From: Rhynochetos jubatus
Taxonomy: Eukaryota > Chordata > Aves > Eurypygiformes > Rhynochetidae
Assembly: GCA_027574665.1 (NCBI GenBank)
Contig: CM050648.1
Span: forward strand, 137,764,175 to 137,828,174
Direction of reading: 5' to 3'
DNA: 64,000 nucleotides
Under the pieces are notes generated by a model. It was not told the origin of the DNA and made no database searches. It saw only the letters and a program-made list of their open reading frames with translations. The first letter of the stretch is position 1; every line of letters starts with the position of its first letter. The translations under genes were made by a program, and so were the position numbers. Below are positions 50,766 through 64,000 of this stretch, in pieces.

Positions 50766-53700
50766 TAGGTTAAGCCTGGGAACATGAAGCTTTGTATTTA
50801 TTATCAGTCTTATTTAGAAAAAACAAAGAAAATATCATGCTTAATGTGAATGTTTTCTCGAGACCCTTGTCTCAAAGAGGGAAGCAGACTGCAGTAATAG
50901 ATTTATTCCCCTCAGACTAGGAGGCTGTATTTTGCTGAGACACAGTGACTCCCATGACCCCCGTGGGAAGGCAGAACTCTCCCCCTTTCCTGGTGCACCG
51001 CCCACAGCAGTGTGGATAGCTGCTGCTGATCGTCTCAATTCTATAGTGGGTATTTAGATCAAGTCCCATAATGGATGACACTTAAAAATCCAAGGAAGAT
51101 AAAAAAAGATGTTTTATGTAATATCTGTGCATTGACTGAAACTTGGAATTTTGAGTAACTTATTTGGTGAATACCAATGCTGGAGTTCCTGATAAAAAGC
51201 AAAACAAAATTCCTAAAATGTGTGTGTGTCACCATGTAGAGGGAAGAGGAAGACAGCTGAGTCTCCGCTTGCATGGTGATGAGTACCCAAAAATAGCACA
51301 GATATTGAGGTCTGAATAATCTTGAATGGGTGGCCTCAGGTTTTTTTGTTCCATCAATATTGGACAAATGCTGAGCTCTGTTTCTCACCTTCTCCACTTA
51401 AACTGCACGTGTTAGCTACCTTTCACATCCACCCTTGGTGTCCCAAGTTCACTTCCACACTTGCTTGGTAGCAGAATTGTACACATTGACCTCAGTACTG
51501 TGATCGTTTCAAGGCACTTATACAAGTATGAGTATTTTGGGGACACTTGAAAAGTGGTCAGTGGAGACAAAAAGCAAACTCAAAGTCCCATAGAAAAAAG
51601 CTTTTCTTATTACACAGAAACTGTGGGGAAAACATTAAATTTACCTTTTGTTTGTTTTCAAGGTCTCTTAGCACTTCACTTAAATTCACATATACCATAA
51701 TACACTGGATTTTTATGGCAGCAATATTTATAGTTCCAATCATTAACAACCCTAGAGCAGACATAGTGTCTAATTAAGGCTGAACAATGTCGTCTTTGGG
51801 ACCAGACTGACCAGAAGTTCTAGCAGGGCATGGTTGTGCCAGGGTGGGAGCAGAAGGGCAGGACTTTCCTTCGCCCCTGGTTTGTAGGGCAATTCATGCC
51901 TCTGTCCTTGGATAATTTCTTAGTCCTGCTGTGGTTGGCACTAAGGCCAATTCAGATGAGGACTACAGATAGAACTTCTTTGCTGTCCATGTGTCCTGGA
52001 GCAACATCCTGTTTTCTGTGATCTAGAAAACCCTAGTGAAGAGCCCTGTGCCTTCTCAGTATCTTTACCATGCTGCAGAATAAAACCCTGTGTGCTATTG
52101 TCAGTTGGATTAGCTATGGAGAATTTTGCAGAAGTAGACATGGGAAGAGCTGGATCATACAGAGGTGCTAAATAAATGACAGTAATTTAAAAATACAAGT
52201 ATGTATCATCCAGAATGGAAAACAGTCACTACAGCTATTGTAAAGGAGGAATAATTAAGGGGAGGTGTGCCAGTGGCTTCATGGTATTTTGTTGCTGGCT
52301 GGAGTTAAATCATGACAATAAGTTAAGGTTCAATCAGTGTTGTGATTTAGTTCCAACCAGCACAGATTAAAAAAAATCAAATTACATGTGGTGTTAAACA
52401 GCTCTTTTGGATAGCCCCAGCCTGCAAGAAACTGCAAATCAATGCTAAAAACTTGAAGGTTCTTACTACAGAGTCAAAGATAGTTATCCCCATATTCAAG
52501 TTTTCCTGAGACTTGTCATCAGAAAAGACGACTTCTCCCTTTTTGAAAAGTGTTGACAACTTTGAAATACAACAGAGGAAAAACCTTCTGTCTGTGATGC
52601 CCTTGTTGCAAGAACTGTCGCTGAGGTTTGGTTAAGAATTATTACACATATAATACACAAGTGCCGTTTCTCTCCTATATATTTAGGAGAATGACATCGC
52701 AAAATGTCCTTTGCCCTGCATAGCATACCGGGAGGACAGTGTGTCTACAAGTCATGCTTGCAGAACAGCTGTACAAGAAACCGTAGTGGGAACATCTGGG
52801 AGGTGCCAAAGTGGCTGTATTACAGGAAGCTGTTGAGACAGGTAAACTGAGTTGGCCTGTCTTCCCTGTCTGTTTCCACCTTCATAGCCTGGAATCTAAT
52901 CTCTGCTGTCCAGCCTTCTTGTTAGCTACACCACAGTGACTTTTTTAAACCTGTTAGGTGGCAGCCCAGGTCATTTTCCCATCAAGATCACATTTTATCC
53001 TGGCAATTAGTATGACTTGTCCTGTGGCTCAAGCAGAAGTTTTCTCCTAGTGCATTTAGGGTAAGTGCCTTACAGCTGGAGAAGTGTCATTACAATGGCT
53101 TTTTAAAGGAAGTAGCTATAAAGCAAATACTATAACATATGATTGTGCTGTGCTGTTTAGGCATGCAGACAGTTGCTTAATAGAATAACCCAAGTTTGTA
53201 ATAACATTACCAATTCTCTGGTGATTGCTGATATGTTAGAATCTGCCTTGTTCTGATGTGGCCAGAGCACACTTTTGCAATGCTTGTAGGTGTGTGGCTG
53301 TTCCAGGCATGGAAGTAAGGGCAAGTTATTGGTTTAGCTAGTTGGGACATAGTGCCATAAATAAAAAATGAACAACAGCTGAAGGCAAAAAAAGTCACAG
53401 GACCTTTTTAATCTTGCTTTGTGATAAAACTCTGTCTGAAAGGGAGTGTTCTTGTGGCTTTGCTTAATAAGGTTTATGGGATGATATTTATCTGTCTGGT
53501 CATGTAGTACATACTATACTCTTTGGAAGGTCTGCCAAGAAAGACAGCGTAATATATTGGCGGCATGATACAAGCATATGGAGCAATACCTCTGAAGCTT
53601 CATCCAGAACGATAGGCTGTTTCTCAGGTATTAGCTGAACAGTTTGAATAGTGGCTTTCATACGTTGTTATTCTGGAGCTGAATATGGATTCAGTTATTA

Positions 53701-56579
53701 TTGACTGTAGTATTTCCCATTTGCTGGTTTGACTTCTCGGCTGTGTCACACATTGCTAAAGGACTTGTACTTGCCTACTTGTACTGGGATAATAGTCATG
53801 ACTAAGAAATACGTACAGGTATCACAAGCCATAAGATAAACCTAATCTTGCAGAACACTGAAGACTGTTCCAAGTGTCGTCTTGAAATACATGAGCTGGA
53901 GAGCAGAGAAATTAAGACAGATTAGATAGTGATGTCCAAATAAATGTAAGTGATCTCTGGCAGTTAAAAATGAAAAGCGCCCTCTGAAACTTCCTAATGA
54001 TGTTCTTACATTCTGTAACCTTGGACTGAACAATGAATCCAACAAAATTATTCAAAATTTAGGTTTTTCAACTGCTTTTTTTTTTTTTTTTTTGGTGTTA
54101 ACTGTTTGAACTCCTCTTTTCTGTTCATGAACAAGTGCCACAGGAGCTGTAACTATTCAAGTATGATTTGACAGGCTGTTCGTGTGAAGCCGTTGCATCT
54201 TTTCTTCTGGAGTGTACTGCATTATTTCTTCTTTGGATTGCAGAAAATGGATTCTTTCGATTAGGCAGATCAAATGTCTGCTGAGACCACATGAATATAA
54301 TGCTGACTGCAGGCAGGATTCAGGATTTATCCTGGGAGCTAAGAGGATGAAACACCCCTACTACTACCAATTGACAGAGCCTACACACTCTGGGCTACAT
54401 GAAATGATATTCATCACACGGCTATGTAGTCCTTGCCCTTCAGACTGGGGCTGTTCCCACCTTGCGTACAGGAGGCTCTTGAGGTAAATGTGTGCATTTA
54501 TAATTCTTGCTCTATGGCTGTTTTGTAATAACCTGTGCTTTGGAGAACAGTCTTGCCAGCGAAGGTTGTAGAGACAGAGCACTTTTAGGAAGTGGGCAAA
54601 GTAGGGCTATGAGAATGGTCAAAACAAAGTTAACTGAGAAAAACTAAAATTTCATCAGAAACGACTGGAGATTGAAAGGCAAGGTGGAACACATATAGTA
54701 CTGGGTTTTTGTATCTTCTGTCTCCTGCTTCAACATTAGGATATCTAGTGATGTGGGCTGATTTCATATCAATCACCACAGCTTTCTCACTGTGGGGATA
54801 TTATGTGTCATTGTAGCTGTAAGAAATTATTTGTATCAGGACAGAAATAATGGTTTATAGTTCATCAACTCGGTTTCAGGATCACACAAGGCATAATTTA
54901 CATGAGATCTCATGACAGATAGAAAATGAACCGTAGGTGCTGCTGTACTCATGGAAGCTGAGACCAGGCTAGATTTTTTTTTTTTTTTTAGTGTAAAAAG
55001 GTTCTGTCAAAGGGTTTCTGTGATTTCAAGGGTTTCTTTGCAGCTTAGAGCTGGTGTTATTTACTTCAAGAAGCATTTTATAACTGGCCCTTTTGATTAG
55101 TAAAAACGCATGTGTCAAATTCTCCTGTAGAGATTTAATCTTTGGCTAGCTCCAAGGGCAATTACAGTACATAGTGAGTTAGAAAGGTCTCAGGCTGCCC
55201 CAGCACCTCAACTACGATGCAGAGATGTGATGGAATTATATGCATGTACAAGTGTGAACTGATGTTTTATTTCTGTTTTAGTAAAAGCTATGGATCTGGT
55301 TGAGAAGTTTACAGCAAATCTCTGTAACAGGCTGATGCTGGGTTTTAGGTGAAAGTTATTACAACCATGAAAGAATATGTCAGTGGGTGGCCAGTTTATT
55401 TTTATGAGAGTTTCTTCACAAGGGCCTGTATATTCCAGGATTCAAAAGCACTGGATCATAGAGTAAAGACAGTATTGATAGTTACACACCACAGGCCTCA
55501 GCAGAAGCCTGCTGCAGTCAGTTTTTAGTAAAATACAGCTGGTTTTGACTAGGGGATCTAGAATCACAGGAAACTGTACTTTTGATGCTTCCTTGTGAAA
55601 ACAGTGCAGAGAAGCTACAGGTTTTAAAGAGTGCATGAGCAAAGATCCTGGGATAGTCACTTAGGAGAGAAGATTTAAAGACCCAATATATCGATGTCTG
55701 ATTGGGGAGGTTTAAAGTGCGATGATCATGTGGGGAAGCATACACCTGAGTATGGAGATGTATTTTCAGAAGAAGAACCCTTCAGTGCAGCACCAGAAAG
55801 CTTCCTTTAACTTGGAGCTAATGGCAGAGAAGGAAAACTGGAGCAAGTAGTAAGAAAAAGGCTTCAAAGTGAGATCAGAAACCATCCCACAGTGTTTCAG
55901 GAGAAACAACCTCATCCTATGGGATATTTACAACCCTAAAGCTATTGGAATCCACTGTGGAGAGGGTTGCTGCTCTGACAGAGTGAGGAGCTAAATAAAT
56001 CCCTTTTATTTATCCTGCTTGGAAAAAAACAAGATGGATTTCTGCATCCCAAACTGAGGCCACAAAGCCAGACGACCTAGGAAAACACCGTCAGAGAATA
56101 AATTTGATTGTCACTTTAAGATTTGTTCAGTGTGAAAACTAACGATACCACATTTTAAAAGGACATGTTTTAGAAAGGGTCTGTTCCTATAGATAAGATT
56201 TTAGATAACTATATGGACCTGCTTCATTTTTGAAGAATGTTTCCAAGACTGACAAACTGGAAATGTGTTGTGGCTCTGACTACTGGAAATTTTGTCTATT
56301 GTTGGAGTACTCCAGTGCTGTACATAAGGTCACAGTAAAATCAGATTCAGTCTTAGCAGTGTCACTTATTATAAACCTCTGCAACAGATGAGATTCAAAT
56401 GTGATTTCAATGAACCCAGAACTATGGTTTCCAGTGAACTTATTATTTGAAGCCTATTAGCAGTTAAATGAGAGCAGAAGTGTAGCACAAAATGTGATAT
56501 TTGAAAACCTTATTAGAGAACCAGTTTTGTAATTCATGGTGAGAAATACATTTGTTCAAAAAGCGAGGAACTATTTTTA
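50766..56579. other. Long gene-free stretch with T-tracts
   Basis: No supported gene in about 5.8 kb. T-tracts lie at 54076-54093 (18) and 54974-54989 (16); neither has a reverse AATAAA beside it. Open frames at 51059-51397 (minus), 51547-51777, 54212-54487 and 55442-55745 (minus) have no recognisable product. Confidence 0.5.
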
Positions 56580-56830
56580 GTACCTGCACAAAATTCAAAA
56601 GGAAAAGAGATTGATACAGCGTGTGCAATTAAACAATCAAATCTAGTGCTTAATTAAATTGTTCAGTTATAAGATGCCATGCTTCCTAAAATCTCAGAAA
56701 TAATTATTGATCATCAAATACTCTGCCACTTCTGGGTTTGTCATCAGCTGAACCTGGTGAATTATTCATGGATTTCAATTTAATACAGTAAATGCTACTT
56801 CTGGTGATCAGTATCTGTGTCAAATATCTG
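56580..56830. promoter_or_regulatory. Candidate conserved non-coding element
   Basis: AT-rich, non-repetitive stretch with dense homeodomain-like cores ('cttaattaaattg', 'ataattattgatcatcaaat', 'gaattattcatgg') and no open frame. Conservation was not measured; the call rests on texture only. Confidence 0.18.
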
Positions 56831-59800
56831 TTGTCTCAGTACAAGCCCTGGCTTGCTCACTCTACGTGCTTGTCACTCCAGAGTAGAACAAGTCCTGCAG
56901 TCTTTTCTCAGACAAAATATACAATAGCTTCTCTGGAAGGAGGTGCATGACAAAAGATGGTTTTAGGGTACAAAAATTATGGCATAAGGTGTTTTTTTGA
57001 CTTTAATAATCTAAACAGAAGAAGCAAGAAATTCTTCACTATCAAATTTCCTTGGAAGAGAAAAGCCAACAACTGGTTTAATTTACAACAATATTTGCAC
57101 ATTTTGAATTACAGTTGGTGCAAACAGGAGAGATTTAATCCTGCCTGTAAGCATATCGTCATAAATGCATTATAAAGACTTCCAGAAAAAATAAAATCAC
57201 CTGAAAGTGTGCAGCCCTTGGTAGGCATATCAAATTTATTATTTCTACTCCATTCAGTGAATGTTTATAATCAGCACACATTTGAACTTCTTGAATAAGG
57301 GCATTTTAGCAAATTGTACATTTAAAGACATTTTTTTCTTCCTTGTGTCAAATGGAAGTTTTATGTCTGAGCCAATACATGCGAATATATTTGTGTCTAT
57401 ATCCACGTGAGGAATTAACTGGTAGTAAGAGAATGAGCAAAAAAAAGAGCAGGTTATTGACTGAAAAACTAACTTTAGCAACTATTTTCAAATATACTTG
57501 GAGGAGTTTTTTCTCAGAGCTTGAAATCAACATTATGATAGGACCTACTCACACACAATTGTTGCAGGAATAGGTTCCATGGTGGTGTAAATCACAGTTT
57601 GGTTTAGCCCTTAGATGTTCCTCATTGTATTAAAAATGACAAAGCAACTGTGCTGGGACAGAGAAGGGGTCTTTTTTTTTTTTTTTTCCCTATTCACTGT
57701 TTTCCCTAGTGCTGCAGTACCTCTGTGAATAATGTAACTCCTATAAAACTAAACTTCAGGGATAATATTCGTGTTAAGCAAGCTCTTTGATTTCTGGGAA
57801 GACAGATGAGTGTTTTGGCACATCCATGCAGCCTGCAGATACTTTACATGGATGTTGAATCTGCGAAATTCCACCCACCTAGGGATTGTAATTATCTGTG
57901 TTAGAATCTCCCTCTCTTCTCCCTGTGAGGTTTGAATGGGTTCAGACATAGGTGGGTGAGTTGTTCCAAAACTGTTATTTTGAAGTGGAAGTGGGCTGTC
58001 AGGAAAACATGAAAGTTGTTGCTCTCTTCCCTACCTCCTCTGGGTCTGTATGGTCTATTACAGAACTGAAGTAAGGAGATGAAATGTAGGCATGAGCTTA
58101 CATCTAGGACTCCAAAACACAGAATTAGGGTCTGGGCTGAGTGACAGGTTGCTGCTTATTTCTGTCAGGGAGGTTTATGAGAAGGTACCTTTCTCTTTTG
58201 GTTGTACAGTTGTTTTCATAGTTGTTCCCACTGGCTTCTTCAGACAGTTGCCTGCCTATTGTATACCCAACTTATGTATGTGTTGTCAGTCAAAAGGTGG
58301 GATAGAAAATCTGTGAGGGATAAGGTCAAAGACACCAATATTGACAAACACCTTATTTTTGTCTAAAGCTGTGAATGGAAAGATTGCCCTTTGCCCATGG
58401 AGCCACTCTGATACTGCGGTCACAGACCTCCTGTAGCTGCTAGGGTGCGATACAGATGGCTTTCTTCGCTGTAATCTCCACAGAATTTTCACTTGTTTGG
58501 TCTACTGCATATGTGCTTGATGTCTTTCCAGATACACCACATCTATGAGGGCTGAGGGGACAGGAAGCTCACAACACTGTCGTCTGAAGAAGTCAAAGCA
58601 AAAGGTGACAAAGCCAGCTCTTGCTGCTACACCATAAATGTGGCACCTAAAATACAGCTTTGAGAGATCACATGCCTGTCATTTAATCCTGGAATTTTTA
58701 CAATATGCTGGCAAAGCAAGGTTTCTATGGGTATATCCTTCCTGCTATTCTAACCTTCAATGACTATCAAGTTCTCGTGCAATTTTGTGTTTGGAATACT
58801 GAGTGATAGAGTTTAACTCTTCTCAAAATAGAAAAATGTGTCTTAAAACAAACAAAAAAATGCATCCGGTTGCTTTTTTGCTTTTTTCAAAAGCTCTTGT
58901 TTTCTTTCGAGAAGTGGGAAGTGAGAATGTGTCTAGGCCAAGTTACAGCATTTGACTTCAAAGTATCATCCCAAAACAGACACCACTTACATGTCTCCCT
59001 GTCAATAAATAGGCAGAAAAACAAGATTTTTTTTTTAAACAAGATCATCACAAAGAAGAGATGGCTTAGACATTACAGTAATGTAGGGTGGTTTGTCAGC
59101 TCTTCCTGTGGAGAACTTTATATCTTGTTTACTATACTGAAATCTGTCTCTCACTTTACCAACTGCTTTCCAAGATGTTGACTTTGTCTAGCCATGTCCT
59201 CTTCATTCTTCACTGTTCTATGTCTTTGCCTGCCAGGATACCAGAGTGTTGTGTGCATGTTTGCAATATGTCTCCTTTGTAATTTTTTTCTAGCACAGTT
59301 TTCTATTTCTGCCTTCTAGGCTAAGTGGTCATTGCCGAAGATGGTTGACTGTGCAAAAATTTTACCTCCCCTCAAACAAGGTGACAGTAATTATGCCCAG
59401 ATATTGGTTCAGTGGAGAGTGATGGTGCAGATACTCAAGTGGTCTCTTCTCTGTTGTAGTGTTTTATATTTAATATTAAATATTTGAAGCCTGACAGGTG
59501 ACTTAGAGTTGGTGGATCGACAGCAGTAACGAGCATTTTGAGCAGTGGAGTCATGAGATAGACATATGAATATACTGTACGCGAAAGACACAAAGTATGT
59601 TAGGGGTTATAAACTGGCAACAAACCTCTTGCAAGCACAGCAATGGCTTCTGCTGTCTCCCCGTCATTGTTTTGCAGTTTTGTCTGGTGATGTTGGCCTT
59701 GCTGCTCTAGAGAAAAAAGGTTATTATCTTGAATGTTTGGCTAATGAATGGGTCCATGCAAAACCAGATTTTGAACAAATCTGTGTTGTTTCTAAACCCA

Positions 59801-62800
59801 TTTGCCCTTAGATAATGAAGATGTGCTGGTTTTCAGAGAGACCCCAGATAATTTTTATGAACTGCAGTGTTTTGTTTCTTATGATGCTCAGGAAAGTTAA
59901 CAAATCTCCCTTATATTCATACTTTTATGCCAAGGTGAACTTCTTTAAATTCTTGTGAATATTTAACACTAAATTGATTTAATTTTAGAAATTATTGTTT
60001 GCACACTGATTATAGTGAATTTCACTAATCTATTTAAGAACGTGTTCAGTTTGAGGTCGAAGTGTTGTTGGCTCATCTTCACTTACAAACCTGGTGTGCA
60101 GCTGTGACTGATGTACTAGTTGCTGCTTTCTGGAAATGCAGGCATAGCTCGATGTGATGAGTGTTGTATTGTTGTTCAAGGTATGAAGACTGCTGATGAC
60201 TATAGTGACTGCATATAACACATTTAAAAGATATAAAGCACCTGTGGTGAGATGTGACTGCCTCTTGTGAATATAGTCAGGAGTGCCTTATTTCAGGGGA
60301 TCAAGGTGTGAAAAGTGCACGACTGCACTACTAAAAGTAGAACAAGTCCGAGTTCTAAGGAGTATTTGAAATAAAATCAATACAACTGTAAACTACAGAC
60401 CTGTGAGATCAGATAGGTAAGGGGTTTTGTTTCTGAAGTCTGTTTTTCAGAGCAAATGTCATCTATAAAATAAAAAATGGTCTTTCTACAGGAAATTCAA
60501 ATTTCCTAGTGCTTTTTCATGCAAAATTTCCTGATATTCCTGCAAACTTGCTAAAATGACAAAAAAAGTTGAGGGGCATGAAATTATCCAAATCAAAATG
60601 AGGCAAAAAGCTCTGAGTTCAGTCACAGACACTTGTAATCTGATGCCTGTCCCACTGAGGTAACATGGCCAAGCCACGTGGCAGCTGCTGACCCACATCT
60701 GGCGTCTGTTCTCTGGCGTGACAATGCAGGTGTTCCTTTACACCTGCTTCCATGAGAGCTTTCTGTTGGCATGAATCCAGAATGAAGTACAAACGTGCAC
60801 CTTTGGCTTTTCATGAGATACCTCAAGTCTTCTGGCCCTGGAATACAGAAATTGTTATTGTCACTGTAGCCCAGTGATGGTTGCAGCTTCACTGTTATTT
60901 TCTCTGTATGTCTGGGTTTGGGAATCAACTGCTGTTGCTTCCTCCCCACATCTCAGCCTCCTTAGCTACCCAGGGGTGAGGATTATGAGCATGGGAATAG
61001 TGAAATTGTATTTGCTATAGTCCTTTCCAAGACTAGTGTGCAAGGGAATGGTGGGGAACAGACTGCCTATAACCTGACCCTGTCCACGGGACCAGAGCAG
61101 GCTGAACTCTCCAGCAGTCCATGCTGTTTTATTAAAGACGGAATCTGCTTAATTTCCTGTGAAAGTGGAGGTTTGGGGGTACTGACTGCAGCACCCTGTT
61201 TTCTCAGTTCACCTCCTAGCATGATGCAAGTGCATGCTGATGCAGGGATGTAAGCAGTGCTCAGTCCTTGTCTTTTCTGGCCTTTGGCCTTTGTGGAGTC
61301 CACAAAATTAAAACAATAATCATTTTTTAATCTGCTCCCTACTAGTAATCCTGGTTAGCATGTAAAAATCTGAGCTCATTACTTCAGGTCACAAGCTTGA
61401 TTTGAATTAGAATTCCATTTATTAAAATATTTTTCCTAAGGTGTATCTTTCCATTTAGAGATATTGCAAGGAACAGGGGAGAGAATTCTCAGAGCACTGA
61501 TTAGCAGGTAATGTCAAATCATAATTCTGGATGACTTACTAAAACTTGAGTCAGGGGTCTATTTGGATTTTCTCTATGAATTTTTCCCATTTATTTCCTG
61601 GTGGTAAATCTTGGCATGTATAGTTGCAGCTTGGGAGCAATGATGTACCAGATATTGTTTAGATATTTTTTGTGATCCTTTACAGTTACATGACCAAACA
61701 GCATGATTACAGCCGCCTTTGTGCTTTTACAAGCTTTCTGGCAGTTCTATGGCAAAACATTTTTGGATAAGCAATATATATATATCTATGTATTGTTTTA
61801 ATCAGATTATAGGATAGCAGTGTTACAGACTTGGTAAAGCGTCTGCTGCTGGGTCCAGACCACATTGCTGTATCTGGGCTCTAAACACTTGCCTCTCCCG
61901 GGCTTCCCGAGATGAAGCAGGCTCCAGGCAGCTGCATCTCACCTTTGTGCTTGCATCAGGAGGTGCTGGTCCTCTGTTTAGGGATTTATCATGTGATTGA
62001 GACAGTGTCTTTCCACAGCTTGGATTAATTTTATTTTCTCTAGGCTCTCCAGTAGAGTAAGCACATTTTCCAGAGGACTATTAGAGTTGAAGCTTATTTA
62101 TCTAGGATACTAGATATTGAAACAGGTCACCTACAAGCTTTACAAAGGCTCTGATACCAGTCCTTCTGTACAGAAGAGTAAGAAGTAGCCTGTCTGTATT
62201 TTGGATGCCCAAATTGGCACTTACTGTGTTTACTTCAGAAATGTGTGAGCAATATGCTGGAGATAGTTGAGTTAACTGCCATGCAGGGCAGGACTGGTCT
62301 GGGATGGTCAATCTACACTATAGTGTGTTGTGATGCGTGGACTTACCAATTTGGGATGGTTACTGTCTTTGAGTGATCTTCATCCATCATGTGGTATAGA
62401 TGCACTCGCAGAGATCAGAGGAGCAAGCTGAGTTCATTTTTCTGCCTCTTAGGTTTTTGTTTTGTTAGTCTTCAGTGTTCTGGGGTTTATGTCAGAGTCT
62501 CTGGAACAGTCTAGTTTTGACAAGATTTCTTCAAGTTTCAGAGTCTGTCCCTGAACTATGAATCTAAATCTACTAGCAGGCTTCCCCGTAGCACGCTCCT
62601 TTTCCCTTTCTTGGGTTATATGATGAGACAAATAATCCACTGAATGTTCCCAGCTGACCTGTATGGTTGCCTCTCCATGGAGTGCAGTCCTATAACCTGT
62701 TTTGCACAGGATGGGAATTGCCTTTTTCCCTGTAAGCTTTCCAACGCAGCTCTCCATCATCAACAGCTAACAGACCTCCTTTGTTAGCCCTGCCTCAGAT

Positions 62801-62908
62801 GCAGGAGTCTTGCTAGTCATCTCCTGGGGATTTTATCTCAATATGGAAGAACAAAATGCATTTGAAACGGAAAAAGAAGTTTCCAAAGCAGTTGGTAGTC
62901 TAATACAA
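56831..62908. other. Long gene-free stretch
   Basis: No supported gene in about 6 kb. A T16 tract lies at 57672-57687 and a short AT run at 61774-61785. The largest frames (58870-59181 plus, 60623-60949 minus, 62449-62763 minus) carry no recognisable domain. Confidence 0.5.
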
Positions 62909-62939
62909 GGGGGGAGGGAGGGAGAGAGAGAGAGAGAGA
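62909..62939. repeat. GA-rich microsatellite
   Basis: A run of G with 'gggagggaggg' passes into nine or ten GA units. It is a purine-only tract of about 31 bases, likely to vary in length between individuals. Confidence 0.95.
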
Positions 62940-64000
62940 CAATCCCTGTGAACAGCCGTAAGGCTTAGACATACAGACAGACGTAGACAGATTTACCACA
63001 TTGGCACTAATACTTTCAATCTTTTTACAAAAAGAAAATATTGCCAAGATGCTAATGTATACACATGGTAGCAATATGTTCATGAGGAAGTGTAGTTAAG
63101 TTAATTACTGGAGAAGGGCTGTATGGACTGTGTATTACACAGATGGACTGTATGATATACAGACACGTTTTAAGTATGCAGATTCCCACTGAAGTGGCAC
63201 AGCTTAATGACTCACTTGGATTAAAGCTGCTACAACCTATTGTCCCAATAATCCAGGATTTAAGCATGCTTTAATTGTATGTATCATGCATGAAAGAGCA
63301 ATTTCTGGCTGTGGAAAGTTTAACGCTGCTCCTAGCTACTTGGTTTTCTGTTTTCTTTATGCCCAAGAGCCAAAGTTTGAGTCTCAGCTGTGTTTGTTGC
63401 ACACAAAGGCTGATTCCTTTCCTTACTCTTACTATTGCAAACTAGAAGTAACTCCGCTGAAGTACGTGAAAGTGCAGCCAGCTTGGGTCTCTTCAGCAAT
63501 AAGATACTTCTTGTCAGTGGGGTCTGCTTAGTGTCTTGCACTGCAGGTTGCCACATATGAGCCTTGCTTGTTTTTATTCTCTGTCATAGAATGATTTGGG
63601 ATAATAGGCAGACCCCATCTGTTCCCATTTTAGGATGCTTTGCTTTCTTTTTCAAAATCTTCCCATAAATAAACACACAAAGAAAAATACTGGGGTGTGA
63701 AGCACACACGATGGGGTTAGCACAGAAGGTCCTGCCTCATGTCTATCAGCACTGACATGTCTGGTTATTGCGACATATATCGTACCTCACATCCACATCA
63801 CCTATGCAACTCCTTCAGGCCTAGATTTGAGTGTTACTGGAAAGGGCTGGGTGAATGGAAAATTAACCTTCTCCAGGAACTGCTCCCTTCCTCCCAGGTT
63901 AAGTCAGGGCATACTCATAGCTGAACTCTTTTGCTGTGCCAGGTTCATACTGAGAGTCTGTGTGGGTCATGCACAGATTATGGAGATGATATGTGGGGTG
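62940..64000. other. Gene-free non-coding stretch
   Basis: No exon, RNA gene or repeat was recognised. The frames at 63052-63267 (minus), 63286-63531 (plus) and 63332-63556 (minus) overlap and lack supporting features. Confidence 0.5.

Noticed and set aside
51780..52170. Possible LTR: GC-rich stretch with 'gaataaaaccctgtgtgct' near its end
   Set aside because: No matching terminal dinucleotides, no TATA-like box in the right place and no family recognised.
62449..62763. 104-codon minus-strand frame with fairly protein-like composition
   Set aside because: No recognisable family, no splice or start context; retained only as worth a protein search.
1..64000. CRISPR arrays, operons, prophage or tRNA/rRNA genes
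   Set aside because: None seen. The CR1 elements, isolated short open frames and low CpG density identify vertebrate non-coding DNA.

Overview
The window looks like non-coding DNA (a long intron or intergenic DNA) from a vertebrate, most likely a bird. The strongest evidence is two 5'-truncated CR1 LINE copies (about 9858-10787 and 42404-42989) with recognisable reverse-transcriptase C-terminal reading and the ATTCTATG-type 3' terminal repeat, plus a CR1 3' tail (13600-13690) and an older minus-strand CR1 (about 47880-48145). Several very degraded sequences resemble repeat families shared by birds, turtles and crocodiles. There are no operons, no prokaryotic signals, no dense coding blocks and no CpG island. 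The species, chromosome and host gene cannot be named from the sequence.

Layout. 1-9.8 kb: gene-free, with two fossil repeats (about 1104-1320 and 2850-2965). 9.9-10.8 kb: CR1. 10.8-15 kb: gene-free with T-tracts and a CR1 tail. 15.1-15.9 kb: a probable ERVL-like solo LTR on the minus strand. 16-24 kb: gene-free, with a 15-base C-tract and a strong G-quadruplex motif. 24.3-26.6 kb: a CNE-like stretch and a 49-nt exon-like segment (26390-26438) with good splice sites and retained CpGs. 29-33 kb: two zero-length acceptor/donor junctions that resemble recursive splice sites on the same strand. 33.6 kb: fossil repeat. 40.3-40.6 kb: an ancient L2/L3-like LINE reverse-transcriptase remnant. 42.4-43.0 kb: CR1. 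44.4-44.6 kb: a short minus-strand insert with the structure of a retrocopied mRNA 3' end. 47.2-49.3 kb: AT-rich sequence suggestive of conserved non-coding elements, interrupted by an old CR1. 50.6 kb: fossil repeat. 51-64 kb: gene-free, with one more CNE-like stretch and a GA microsatellite.

No complete protein-coding gene can be supported. Open frames of 60-200 codons are scattered on both strands, overlap each other, and lack homology I recognise; they look like chance. The most noteworthy items are the candidate retrocopy (such events are rare in birds), the 49-nt candidate exon, the putative recursive splice sites that would fit a long plus-strand intron, and the LTR.
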